Part shown: positions 19,213 through 28,315 of the stretch, in pieces
Layout: every line of letters begins with the position of its first letter
How positions within the stretch are numbered: the first letter of the stretch is position 1
Assembly: GCA_018968885.1 (NCBI GenBank)
Contig: JAGWZK010000017.1
Span: forward strand, 21,781 to 85,780
From: Planctomycetota bacterium
GTDB taxonomy: Bacteria; Planctomycetota; Phycisphaerae; Phycisphaerales; UBA1924
Direction of reading: 5' to 3'
Length of the DNA: 64,000 nt
Program-made: the position numbers and the translations under genes
The notes under the pieces: generated by a model
What the model was told of the DNA's origin: nothing
What the model saw: only the letters and a program-made list of their open reading frames with translations
The model's database searches: none

Positions 19213-21168
19213 TTAGCAACCGGTCGAGAAGGCGGCAACGAAGTCCAGGTAATCGAAGAAGTCGATGACCGTGTCGGCGTTGAAGTCAGCACCAGGAGCG
19301 TTGCTGGAGAAGTCGGAAACGAAGTCGAGGTAGTCGAAGAAGTCGACGACGGTGTCGCCGTTGTAGTCGGCAGCGCAGACGTCGGGGGCGAAGCAAACGC
19401 CGGTCATAGCGAGCTCGTAGCCGAGGTTGGTGGCGGTGAAGGTGCCAGACCACGAGGCGAGGGTGATGTCGCCACCGTTGGTCAGACCATCGGGAGCGCG
19501 GACGGCCTGGAAGGGAGTATCTTCCCAGATGGGGAAGCCGCCAGCATTCATGGGGTCGCGGTCGTAACGGGTGACAGCGAGGTAGTAGGTGCCATCGGGA
19601 GTGCCGAGGGTGCCATCGAGGGTCGAACGCAGACCGGTCGTGCCACCAACGGTGTCGTCGTTCATGATCACGCCAGCGCCGGTGCCATCAAACAGGAACA
19701 ACTGAGTGTCCTGTGTGCCGGTGAGGGTGGTGTTGGTTGTGATGCTGAAGGTGCCGTTGCCACAGATGCGGATCTTGTAGATATCCACATCGTCGGTGTT
19801 GAAGGTACCAGCGATCGAGATGAAGGGGTCAGTGCCCGTGGGGGTCTGGGCCGTGGCGAGCGCGTCGCCAGCATCGCCGCCGCCGTCCACGTTCTCATCC
19901 CACTGGGGAGGAGTGGGAGGAGTGACTTCGGAAATCACCAAGCTGCCAGCGCCGCCGGCTGAAGCGCCGCCGAAGCCAGCCACGCGGACGTAGTAGGTCT
20001 CGCCAGCGACGATGCCAGTGAGGGTGACGGAGCTCTGCAGGGCGCAGCCATCGTCATTGCAACCCAGGGCCGTGCCGCCGCACTCGTCGTACACCGAGAC
20101 AACGGTGTCAAAACCAGCGTTATTGCAGGTGGCGAAGTTGAGGTCGTTGGTGTTGGCGGCGGTGTAGACAAACCAGACGTCGCGACTGGACGTGACGCAC
20201 GCCGTCAGGCCGTCGTTGCTGGCAGCGCTGTTGTTGAAGGCGTTGGCGCCGAGGGTCGCGGTGGCTGCGGTGCCGCAGTCATCGTTGGCCGGCGGAGGAG
20301 CATTCACCGTGAAGTTCATGGTTCCGTTGCTGCTGCGGCTCTGCGCATCGGCAACGGTGAAGGGAGTGGCCTTCACGCCGGGGGTGGTGTTGCTGTCCAC
20401 CAGAACGTTACCTGAGAAGATGTTGTCGCCAGGAGCAGCGTCAGGAGCGACCCCGTCGTCAAGCAACGTGATCGAGCCAGCGCCCAGAAGCGACGCATCG
20501 AGGGTCACAGAGATGCCGGTGCTGGGGGGGATGTCGCCGGGGGTGACGGTGACCGTGGCAACCGTGGAGGTGCCAGCGAGGCCGTTGTTGGGGGTATACG
20601 CGCCAACGCCGGTGGGAGGCGTGGGAGCGCCGGGAGCAGCAATATCAAAGTTCAGGGTGCAGGTGCGCTCTGTGCCGGTATAGGTGCTGGTCACGGTCCA
20701 GTTGGTGAGGCCGTGGGTCACGCTGAAACGACCAACGGCGACCCAGTAGGTGCCGCCAGCGAGAACACCGTCGATGCCGTTACGAATCGCGCCAGTGCCG
20801 ATGGCAGCGCGAGTGGGAGTGGTCTGGCCGTAGGTGAGCTGTGAGAAAAGGCCGGGGCCACTGTCGTCGTCGCTGCCGCCGGCAGCGCCGTTGACGATGT
20901 TGCCAGCGGCGTCGTACAGACCGAGCTCGGAGTCGGTGATATTGCCGGGGGTATTGGTCCAGATATCGACCCAGCCGCTGGAAGCAGTCACAGCGGGAAG
21001 AACAACCTTGTACCACTGAATGTTATTGGCGGCCGTCAGCGTGACGGCCTGGCTGAAAACCTGCGACGTGCTGCGATCACCCAGATCGGTGAACGAAGCG
21101 GGCTGGGCATATGCCGCAGCAACCATCGCGAGACCTGCAACCGCGCTCAACTTGTGTGCGAACTTCAT
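19213..21168 (-). CDS. Exported PPC-domain protein with duplicated EF-hand tag
   Basis: GGGAGG precedes the ATG, and the signal peptide is MKFAHKLSAVAGLAMVAAAYA. Three beta-rich units are visible. One has LGLYDAAGNIV and DSGPGLFSQL and is DVUA0089/PPC-like. A central unit has the planctomycete pattern NDDCGTAATA... SRDVWFVYTAA... GFDTVVSVYDECGG... GCNDDGC. A third has YLAVTRYDRDP. A CHU/Ig-like linker (VTVTPGDIPPSTG) lies between the first two. The end carries two EF-hand loops, DYNGDTVVDFFD and DFNADTVIDFFD, and finishes TGC. The architecture suggests a secreted, calcium-stabilised surface protein; no enzyme motif is seen. Confidence 0.83.
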   Translation of the reverse strand: MKFAHKLSAVAGLAMVAAAYAQPASFTDLGDRSTSQVFSQAVTLTAANNIQWYKVVLPAVTASSGWVDIWTNTPGNITDSELGLYDAAGNIVNGAAGGSDDDSGPGLFSQLTYGQTTPTRAAIGTGAIRNGIDGVLAGGTYWVAVGRFSVTHGLTNWTVTSTYTGTERTCTLNFDIAAPGAPTPPTGVGAYTPNNGLAGTSTVATVTVTPGDIPPSTGISVTLDASLLGAGSITLLDDGVAPDAAPGDNIFSGNVLVDSNTTPGVKATPFTVADAQSRSSNGTMNFTVNAPPPANDDCGTAATATLGANAFNNSAASNDGLTACVTSSRDVWFVYTAANTNDLNFATCNNAGFDTVVSVYDECGGTALGCNDDGCALQSSVTLTGIVAGETYYVRVAGFGGASAGGAGSLVISEVTPPTPPQWDENVDGGGDAGDALATAQTPTGTDPFISIAGTFNTDDVDIYKIRICGNGTFSITTNTTLTGTQDTQLFLFDGTGAGVIMNDDTVGGTTGLRSTLDGTLGTPDGTYYLAVTRYDRDPMNAGGFPIWEDTPFQAVRAPDGLTNGGDITLASWSGTFTATNLGYELAMTGVCFAPDVCAADYNGDTVVDFFDYLDFVSDFSSNAPGADFNADTVIDFFDYLDFVAAFSTGC

Positions 21169-21572
21169 GAACGAAACCTCCCTCTATGAGGACCTGGTCG
21201 GAAGGTGTACACGACTTCCGACCGGCCACAATCTCCAAAAGCGTCGCGGGGAACACCCCCTAGACGCATTCGAACCATGCATTGACAGCGCGTGAGTTGT
21301 ACCACCGACGCGCAAAGCGGTGAAATCGCGCAGTGCCAAGATGGCCGCGCAGATCTTCCGCTCCTCATTTATAACATACGTTTTACGCAATCACAACAAA
21401 AAATCTTGTACGAGTGCGCCGATTCTGCAGATTGAGCGTTTTGCCCGGGAGTTATCTGGACGCTCTTTCGCTTTGGCCTTCTCGCCGGTGCTAGCACTGG
21501 CGGGGCGGCTCGCCACTCCCCTTCGCTTGGTTTCTGGTCGCTTGGTGCTCTCTCCCTCTACCCTGCACCCCT
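21169..21572. other. Intergenic region between 19213-21168 and pheT
   Basis: The gap is 404 bases between divergent genes. On the minus side there is a good promoter (21368-21396) and a leader of about 190 bases ending in GGGAGG. The A+T-rich block at 21360-21415 contrasts with the GC-rich surroundings. On the plus side I could not identify a promoter or a Shine-Dalgarno sequence for pheT. Confidence 0.6.
21368..21396 (-). promoter_or_regulatory. Sigma-70-like promoter for 19213-21168
   Basis: On the minus strand TTGTGA and TATAAA are separated by 17 bases, in an A+T-rich block. It leaves a long leader of about 190 bases. Confidence 0.55.
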
Positions 21573-23648
21573 ATGCACGTCTCGGTCTCGCTCCTCAACC
21601 GCCTTCTCACCCCCCCCACCCTGGCCGCCGATGAGGCCGAGTCCCTCCTCACGCACTCGGGATTCCCGATCGAGTCGCGCACAGCGCTGGCAGATGGCGA
21701 CGAAATGCTGGATGTTGAAGTCACCAGCAACCGGGGCGACATGCTTTGTGCCAGCGGTTGCGCTCGCGAGATCGCGGCACGCTCCGGTCGCACCCTCAAG
21801 ATGCCCGCAGCTGCTTCACTCGCAGCTTCAGGCCCGGCGCCGACCCTTGAAAATCTGGTTCCCGGCGAATGCCCCCTCTTCACCCTGCGCATCATCCGAA
21901 GCGTCAAGGTCGGCCCCAGCCCGGCATGGCTGGTGCAGGCGCTGGAAAGTGTCGGGCAACGCTCGATTAACAACGTCGTCGATGCCACGAATTTCGTCGC
22001 GATGGAACTGGGTAATCCGTCCCACGTCTTTGATCTGAACAAGCTCGCGGGCCACAAGTTAATCGTCCGCCGCGCGAATGCGGGAGAAATGCTCACCACG
22101 CTGGATGGCAAGCCCCGCAAGCTCAGTCCGGATGAAGTCGTCGTCGCGGATGCAGCCAAGGCCCAGTCATTGGCTGGCGTCATGGGTGGTCAAGAGAGCG
22201 AAGTGAGTGCCGCGACTTCGGATGTTGCGGTTGAGGTGGCAACGTGGGATCCGGTTGCGGTTCGGCGCGCTGCGCGCCGCCATCAGATTCGCACCGAAGC
22301 CTCGCACCGCTTTGAGCGTGTGGTGCGCCCTGAGACTCTCGCGGCAGCATCCGATCGCCTGTGTGCACTCATCATCGAACTGGCTGGCGGAAAGCCCGAT
22401 GGACCCATCGCGACCGCCGGGCAACCTCTGCCTGCGCCGCGCGTTGTTTCTGTACGTGCATCTCGCGCGGCATCCATCATCGGATATGCCGTCACCACCG
22501 CTGATATCGCTTCGCTTCTCACCCCGCTGGGTTTCGTGTGCGTTCCCCATGCAGATGGCAGCGTCGCGTGCACGGTTCCCGCCTGGCGCAACGACATTTC
22601 CCGCGAGATCGACCTGATTGAGGAAATTGCTCGCATGAAGGGACTGGATGCGATTCCTACCCATGATGCGATGCAGATTCGCGTCCGCCCGCCGCAGGGA
22701 AACCAGCGTGCCATGCGAGAGTTGGGGTCGATTCTCACAGGTCTGGGCTACTACGAAGCGCTGACGTTCAGCTTCACCAGCCCAGCTCGCGCGAAGCCGT
22801 TTCTCTCTGCCGGGCTCTCCACCGTTGCCGTGGATGATGATCGCCGCAAGCACGAGCCGACGCTGCGCCCCAGTGCTTTGACAGGATTGCTTACATGCCG
22901 CCGTGCGAATCAGGATGGTGGAGTGCTGAGTGCGCGCCTGTTTGAAACCTCTGCCGTCTTTGCACAGCGCGTTGAGGGCAAGAACACCGCCAGCGTGGAA
23001 ACACGCATGCTCGCTCTACTGGCAGATTGCCCAATCGACGGCTCATCCATCGAACGCAAACAGGCCGGCATCCGCACGATTCGCGGCAGCATCGAAGCCG
23101 TCGTCCGTGCCCTATTGGGTCCGGAGGCGGCCGTCACCATCAAGCCCGTCACCAACCTCCCCATCGGCTATGACGCATCGGCGAGCGGTGAAGTGCATGT
23201 GACCAGTGCAGGCACAGCCCATCGCATCGGGCAGATGGGTTTGCTTTCGCAAGCAGTGCAGAATGAGTATGGACTGGCGAATCCCGTGGCCATTGCCGAA
23301 GTGGAACTGCAAGGACTGATCGCCAACTTCCCACCTCTTACCAAGGTACGGACCCTTCCGACGTTCCCAGCCATCGAGCGCGATGTGTCGGCGATCGTGG
23401 ATGAAACCGTGTCGTGGTACAAGATGTCAGAAGTCATCCGAGCTTCGCGCGTCGCACTCCTCGAAGACGTCAACTTTGTCTACACCTATCGCGGCAAGCA
23501 GATCGGCAAGGGCAAAAAATCCGTCACCGCGCGGCTGCGATTCCGCGACCCATCGCGCACGCTGCGGCACGAAGAGGTCGATCCCCAGATGGCGAGCGTC
23601 ACCGATCTCTTGAAGAACACGCTGAAGGCGGAGATTCGCACGACGTGA
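21573..23648 (+). CDS. pheT: Phenylalanyl-tRNA synthetase beta subunit lacking the B2 tRNA-binding domain
   Basis: PheT is the structural and editing subunit of the (alpha-beta)2 enzyme charging tRNA-Phe. The N-terminal helix region (MHVSVSLLNRLL... ESLLTHSGFPIE) leads directly into the motif normally found after residue 150, DEMLDVEVTSNRGDML. The EMAP/OB-type B2 domain of about 110 residues, present in most bacterial PheT, is therefore absent, giving 691 instead of about 800 residues. B3/B4 (RSINNVVDATNFVAMELG), B5, the catalytic-like core (LGYYEALTFSFTSP) and the C-terminal ferredoxin-fold anticodon-binding domain (LPTFPAIERDVSAIVDE) are all present. pheS is not in the window. The downstream MFS gene overlaps by 4 bases. 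Confidence 0.93.
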   Translation: MHVSVSLLNRLLTPPTLAADEAESLLTHSGFPIESRTALADGDEMLDVEVTSNRGDMLCASGCAREIAARSGRTLKMPAAASLAASGPAPTLENLVPGECPLFTLRIIRSVKVGPSPAWLVQALESVGQRSINNVVDATNFVAMELGNPSHVFDLNKLAGHKLIVRRANAGEMLTTLDGKPRKLSPDEVVVADAAKAQSLAGVMGGQESEVSAATSDVAVEVATWDPVAVRRAARRHQIRTEASHRFERVVRPETLAAASDRLCALIIELAGGKPDGPIATAGQPLPAPRVVSVRASRAASIIGYAVTTADIASLLTPLGFVCVPHADGSVACTVPAWRNDISREIDLIEEIARMKGLDAIPTHDAMQIRVRPPQGNQRAMRELGSILTGLGYYEALTFSFTSPARAKPFLSAGLSTVAVDDDRRKHEPTLRPSALTGLLTCRRANQDGGVLSARLFETSAVFAQRVEGKNTASVETRMLALLADCPIDGSSIERKQAGIRTIRGSIEAVVRALLGPEAAVTIKPVTNLPIGYDASASGEVHVTSAGTAHRIGQMGLLSQAVQNEYGLANPVAIAEVELQGLIANFPPLTKVRTLPTFPAIERDVSAIVDETVSWYKMSEVIRASRVALLEDVNFVYTYRGKQIGKGKKSVTARLRFRDPSRTLRHEEVDPQMASVTDLLKNTLKAEIRTT

Positions 23649-24937
23649 GCATCGCACAGAACACGCCCGCGGAAGACAACTCGCATTCTGCAACCCTTGC
23701 GCCCGAGCTTGCTGCGCTGCAGCGTTGGCGCATCGGTGGCATCCTGCTCACGCACGGAGTCATCGATTTCTTTTCGTATGTCATCGTCCCCATCGTGACG
23801 CTGCTCGAAGGGCGCGTGCACCTCTCTCACGAGCAAGGTGCATTCCTGCTTGGACTTGGCTCCATCGCCAGTGGAGCCATTCAGCCGCTGGTGGCGTGGA
23901 TCAGCGATCGCTACCACACCCGCTTGCCCGGTTGGATCGGTTTTGTGCTTGCTGTGTTCGCCATTTCGCTGGTGGGTCACGCGACGCAATACTGGCATCT
24001 GCTTCTCATTCAGATCATCGGGTCGGCCGGGGTGGGTGCATATCACCCCGTCGCTGCTGCTGTCGTCGGCCAGCTTTCCGGCTCGCGCCGCCTCGTTGGT
24101 ATGTCCGCTTTCTTTGCCGCGGGCATGACGGGCGGCATTCTGGGCAACTGGACCACCCCCGCATACGTCAACCGCTTGGGCATTGAGTCTTTGCTCTGGC
24201 TGATTCCGCCTGGTTTGTTTGCGGCATGGATCCTGTGGCAAAGCATGCGCGGGGTGGAACACGGGCACATCGCAGCCCGGGCAGCACACGCGGAACTGAC
24301 CATTCAAGAGCAGCGCGCCCGCTGGCGAGGAATCTGGCTTCTTTACACCAGCAACGTGCTTCGGTTCATCGTGAACATGATGCTGGTCCAACTCGCCATC
24401 CGCTGGAGCGAGCAAGCCATTCTGCATCGAAACTCTGCAGCAAACCTTGATGATGCCCTGCGCACCAAAGCCATCGCCATCAATGGTCCGTTGCAGGCAT
24501 CTATGCAGGTTGGCATGGGTTTCGTCGGTCTGGCCATCGCGCTCTTGGCGGCAAAGAGCGTCCAACGTCAATGGCTGCTGTGGACGCCCATCGCCTGCGC
24601 CGTCCCGCTTTTCCTGTTCCCCGCGGCAAGTGCGCCAACTTGGATGGCCTTTGTGGTCCTCACCATCGCAGGAGCGGGATTCGGTGGAACCTATTCCATC
24701 TCCGTTTCCATGGGTCAGCAACTACTGCCCCATCGCACCAATCTCGCCAGCGGCCTGTTGATGGGCGGTGCCTGGGGTGTGGCCTTTCTCGGACCACCGT
24801 TGGCACAGTGGATTCTGGATCAATCAAACCTGCGCATCGCCTTTGTTTCCTCGGGCGTGCTCCTGCTTATCTCTGGGGCACTGATCGCGTTTCTGCCGCG
24901 GCACGCGGGGGCAATGAACCCCGTTACCAAACCGTGA
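23645..24937 (+). CDS. MFS transporter (fosmidomycin-resistance-like)
   Basis: The GTG start at 23645 overlaps the pheT stop as GTGA, which indicates translational coupling. The frame is open upstream, but that part overlaps pheT and has no membrane character. About 12 hydrophobic segments are visible. LTHGVIDFFSYVIVPIV in the first helix and QPLVAWISDRYHTRLPGW after the second (the MFS loop 2-3 signature) match the Fsr/major-facilitator group. GSAGVGAYHPVAAAVVG also fits this subgroup. Likely an inner-membrane exporter; the substrate cannot be deduced. Coupling to pheT has no obvious functional meaning. Confidence 0.87.
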   Translation: MSIAQNTPAEDNSHSATLAPELAALQRWRIGGILLTHGVIDFFSYVIVPIVTLLEGRVHLSHEQGAFLLGLGSIASGAIQPLVAWISDRYHTRLPGWIGFVLAVFAISLVGHATQYWHLLLIQIIGSAGVGAYHPVAAAVVGQLSGSRRLVGMSAFFAAGMTGGILGNWTTPAYVNRLGIESLLWLIPPGLFAAWILWQSMRGVEHGHIAARAAHAELTIQEQRARWRGIWLLYTSNVLRFIVNMMLVQLAIRWSEQAILHRNSAANLDDALRTKAIAINGPLQASMQVGMGFVGLAIALLAAKSVQRQWLLWTPIACAVPLFLFPAASAPTWMAFVVLTIAGAGFGGTYSISVSMGQQLLPHRTNLASGLLMGGAWGVAFLGPPLAQWILDQSNLRIAFVSSGVLLLISGALIAFLPRHAGAMNPVTKP

Positions 24938-25062
24938 CGAGAACCGAACCCATTCGGGCGTATACCTATCACTGACGAGGTGCGCTGCGGCATGGCCGTG
25001 ACCTCTCGTCTGAATGGAACAGGGCCGGAATCGGGGCCACCCCGCCGCCCAGGAGATGAACC

Positions 25063-27390
25063 ATGCTCAACTCGCGGCTGTCGTCCTCCCTCCGCTCCAC
25101 CACCGCATCGGGTCTCGTGATTATCGCTGGATTGCTCGGCACCGTCTCTTCCACCCTCGCCCAGACGGTCACCAGCACCAATCCGACCTCAGGTCGCGAG
25201 GCCTGGATCAGCTCCGCCGCCAACATCGTCATCCCGCAGGGGCGCACCATCCGCACTCGCACCGGCATCGAGGCCGTCGCCATCCAGAGCGTCCATGCCG
25301 ATGTCAGCATCGAAGACCAGGTCGCCACCACCACGCTGGAGATCACTCTCAGCAACGCCAGCGGCAGCGCCCTCGAGACCGAAATGGTCCTTCCCGTTCC
25401 CGAAGGCGCGATCGTCAAGGGCTTTGTCCTCGACGGCATCAAGACCAACGAAGGCCAGGCCCGCATTCTGCCAAAGGATGAGGCCCGCCGCATCTATGAA
25501 TCCATCGTGCGTCAGACCCGCGATCCCGGCCTGGTCGAGTTCCTCGGCACCGCCGCGATCCGCACCAGTGTCTTCCCCGTTCCCGCCAGTGGCACACAGA
25601 AGCTGCGAATCTCCTACGAGCAGATCGTCAAAGTCGATGGCAACCGCGTGGACTACACCCTTCCCCGCACCGAAAGCGTCACCGCCACCGGAACAGAATG
25701 GACCGCATCCATCAACATCAAGAGCGCCAAGCCCATCGGCACCGTGTACTCACCGAGCCATCAGTGGACCGTCGAGCGCAAAGGCGCGGGTGAGATGAAG
25801 ATCGCTATCAGCAAAGAGCAGGGCAACGCCCCCGGCTCGCTGCGCCTCTCCTACCTCCTCGGGGGAACATCCGATGGCATGAGCACCACCGTCTTTACCT
25901 ATCCCGATCCGGATGTGGCCGGTGGCAAAGGTGGGTACTTCCTCATGGTCGCCTCGCCCGGCACCGTTGCAGACCGTCCAAAGGTCAAGCGCGAAGTCAC
26001 CGTCGTCATCGATCGTTCCGGCAGCATGCAGGGCCAAAAGATCGAGCAGGCCAAGAAAGCCGCGCTGCAGACCATCTCCGCACTCGACAGCGGCGAATCT
26101 TTCAACATCATCGATTACAGCGACAGCGTCAAGGCCTTCAACCCCACCGCCGTCGTCAAAAACGCCGACACCTTAAAAAACGCCAGCGACTACATCAGCA
26201 ACATCAAGGCCATCGGCGGCACAAACCTTCACGATGCCCTGGTCGAATCCCTCTCGGCTAAACCCGTAGACACCAGCGCCATGCCTCTGGTCCTGTTTCT
26301 CACCGACGGCCGCGCCACCATCGGCCAGACCGCAGAACTGGCGATCCGCGACAACGCTGCCAAGGCCAATCAGCACAACCGCCGCGTGTTTTCATTTGGC
26401 GTGGGCTTCGACGTCAACGCCCCACTGCTGACCACCGTCGCCGAAGCCGCTCGCGGCACCAGCACCTTTGTCATGCCTGATGAAGATGTCGAGGTCAAAG
26501 TCGGCAAGGTCTTCCGCCAACTCTCCGGCCCCACGCTCGCCTCTCCCACCTTCACCGACGCATCCGCCAAAGGTGGCAAATCGTCCCTCATCGCCGATGT
26601 GATGCCCGCCACACTCCCCGACCTTTTCGAGGGCGATCAACTCGTCATCGTCGGGCAATACCTCACCACATCCAGCGGCACGATCACCCTTGCCGGTCAA
26701 TCCTTCGGCAAAGACGCCTCGCACTCCATTACCATCAACCCAGACACCGCGACCACTCGCAACGCCTTTGTGCCTCGCCTGTGGGCAGGCCGCAAGATCG
26801 CTTTCCTCACTGATCAGATCCGCCGCATGGGCGCGGATGGCACTGCCGATGCTCACAAGGCAGAGGTGAAGGAACTCACCGAAGAAATCGTGCGGCTCAG
26901 CACGCGCTGGGGCATCCTCACCGAATACACCGCCTTCCTGGCCGACGAAACCACCAATCTCGCTGACGCGACCACCGTTCGCGAACTCGCGGCCAAACCC
27001 ATGGCCGAAGCCGCAGCAGACCGTGGCGGCATCACCGGTGTCGCCAAAGAGATCAACCAGAACGTGCAGAAGTATCAAGCCGAACTCTCCACCCAGAATT
27101 GCTGGACCGATGGGCAAATGCGTCAGGTCCGCATCACCAGCGTGCAGAATTGTGGCGATCAGGCCATGCTCCGCCGCAACAACCGCTGGGTCGATACCAA
27201 GGTGTATCAAGCGGTGCAGGCCAACAAACTCGATGCCACCAAGGTGGACCAGACCATCAAGGTTGGTTCATCCGAGTACTTCACGCTCTGCAACACGCTG
27301 GAACAGCAAGGCCGCCAGACCCTGCTGGCCCAGGAAGGCGAGATCGAACTACTTCTGGATGGCAAGCGGGTGCTGATTACGCCGCAGTAA
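25063..27390 (+). CDS. Exported VIT- and VWA-domain protein
   Basis: The start follows CAGGAGATGAACC and a signal peptide ending TLAQTV. A VIT domain (about residues 55-180: VQSVHADVSIEDQVATTTLEI, VVPVPEGA-like segment, LPKDEARRIYESIVRQTRDPGLVE) is followed by a von Willebrand A domain with an intact MIDAS, DRSGSMQGQK, near residue 317, plus FLTDGRATIG. This is the bacterial inter-alpha-trypsin-inhibitor-like architecture, thought to act in metal-dependent protein binding at the surface (role inferred). The C-terminal 100 residues hold a conserved-looking region with two Cys (NCWTDGQMRQV, VQNCGDQAML). The two-component system lies downstream behind a large hairpin. Confidence 0.9.
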   Translation: MLNSRLSSSLRSTTASGLVIIAGLLGTVSSTLAQTVTSTNPTSGREAWISSAANIVIPQGRTIRTRTGIEAVAIQSVHADVSIEDQVATTTLEITLSNASGSALETEMVLPVPEGAIVKGFVLDGIKTNEGQARILPKDEARRIYESIVRQTRDPGLVEFLGTAAIRTSVFPVPASGTQKLRISYEQIVKVDGNRVDYTLPRTESVTATGTEWTASINIKSAKPIGTVYSPSHQWTVERKGAGEMKIAISKEQGNAPGSLRLSYLLGGTSDGMSTTVFTYPDPDVAGGKGGYFLMVASPGTVADRPKVKREVTVVIDRSGSMQGQKIEQAKKAALQTISALDSGESFNIIDYSDSVKAFNPTAVVKNADTLKNASDYISNIKAIGGTNLHDALVESLSAKPVDTSAMPLVLFLTDGRATIGQTAELAIRDNAAKANQHNRRVFSFGVGFDVNAPLLTTVAEAARGTSTFVMPDEDVEVKVGKVFRQLSGPTLASPTFTDASAKGGKSSLIADVMPATLPDLFEGDQLVIVGQYLTTSSGTITLAGQSFGKDASHSITINPDTATTRNAFVPRLWAGRKIAFLTDQIRRMGADGTADAHKAEVKELTEEIVRLSTRWGILTEYTAFLADETTNLADATTVRELAAKPMAEAAADRGGITGVAKEINQNVQKYQAELSTQNCWTDGQMRQVRITSVQNCGDQAMLRRNNRWVDTKVYQAVQANKLDATKVDQTIKVGSSEYFTLCNTLEQQGRQTLLAQEGEIELLLDGKRVLITPQ

Positions 27391-27420
27391 GCACGCCTCT
27401 TCACCAAACCTCCTCGCTGG

Positions 27421-27463
27421 CGGGCTCATCTGTCTCACATACACCGTGGGACAGATGGGCCCG
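27421..27463. repeat. Long inverted repeat (18-bp stem hairpin)
   Basis: CGGGCTCATCTGTCTCAC at 27421-27438 pairs with GTGGGACAGATGGGCCCG at 27446-27463 over 18 positions (two of them G-U in RNA), with a 7-base loop ATACACC. It lies between the VIT-VWA stop and the response regulator start. There is no T tract, so it may be a factor-dependent terminator, an mRNA stabiliser or a protein-binding site. Confidence 0.8.
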
Positions 27464-27544
27464 GCCTGCTGAACGACTCTGCCTCGAACCCTGTACCCTT
27501 CCTTATCGGCGTTACGCGCACGCCGACTCCCGAGTGCATCACCC

Positions 27545-28315
27545 ATGCCCACCGGAACCACCAAAACCGTCCTCGTCGTCGAAGATGATGCCGCGATCCG
27601 TCGCGGCGTGTGCGATGCCCTGAAATTCAGCGGCTATCGCGTTCTCGATGCCGCGGATGGCAAAGCCGGCCTGGCCCTCGCCACCACCAGCCAGGTCGAT
27701 CTGATCCTCCTTGACATCCTTATGCCTCACATGACGGGGCTGGAGGTGCTCAGCGCACTGCGGCAGGCCCGTCGCGCTGTGCCCGTCATCTTCCTCACCG
27801 CCAAGGGTCTGGAAGAAGATCGCATCAAGGGTCTGCGTCTGGGCGCGGATGATTATGTCGTCAAGCCCTTCTCCGCTGCCGAACTTCTGGCTCGCGTTGA
27901 GGCAGTCCTCCGTCGCAGTGCTGAACGCCCCAAGCCCCTGACTTCGATCACGCTGGATGGCACCAACATCGACTTCGAGCGCCGCGAGGTGCTGCGCGCT
28001 GATGGCTCTTCAGTGACATTGCCAGAGACTGAGGCCAACCTGCTCGCCTATCTCGCCGAGAACCGAAGCCGCGCGATTGATCGCGATGAACTTCTCCTGC
28101 GCGTCTGGGGCCTCGATCCCAAAGGCGTGCAGACCCGCACAGTGGATATGACCGTGGCTCGCTTGCGCGAACACCTGGGTGATGATCCCGATTCACCCCG
28201 CATCATCCTCACCGTGCGTGGCAAGGGATACATGCTTGGCGCGGATGCCGCGAACTCAGCAACCACCACCTCCAACGGCACCCCCACTAACACCGCGGCA
28301 GGGAGTACGAGTTGA
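27545..28315 (+). CDS. OmpR-family response regulator
   Basis: The receiver domain has the acidic pair EDD at about residues 14-16, the phospho-acceptor Asp in LILLDILMPHMTG near residue 56, a Thr/Lys pair (FLTAKG, VVKPFSAAELLARV), and a winged-helix DNA-binding domain from about residue 135 (RSRAIDRDELLLRVWG, VDMTVARLREHL, IILTVRGKGYML). It is therefore a DNA-binding transcription regulator controlled by phosphorylation. The stop overlaps the sensor kinase start by 4 bases (TTGA), so the two are translated together. The target genes are unknown. Confidence 0.94.
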   Translation: MPTGTTKTVLVVEDDAAIRRGVCDALKFSGYRVLDAADGKAGLALATTSQVDLILLDILMPHMTGLEVLSALRQARRAVPVIFLTAKGLEEDRIKGLRLGADDYVVKPFSAAELLARVEAVLRRSAERPKPLTSITLDGTNIDFERREVLRADGSSVTLPETEANLLAYLAENRSRAIDRDELLLRVWGLDPKGVQTRTVDMTVARLREHLGDDPDSPRIILTVRGKGYMLGADAANSATTTSNGTPTNTAAGSTS

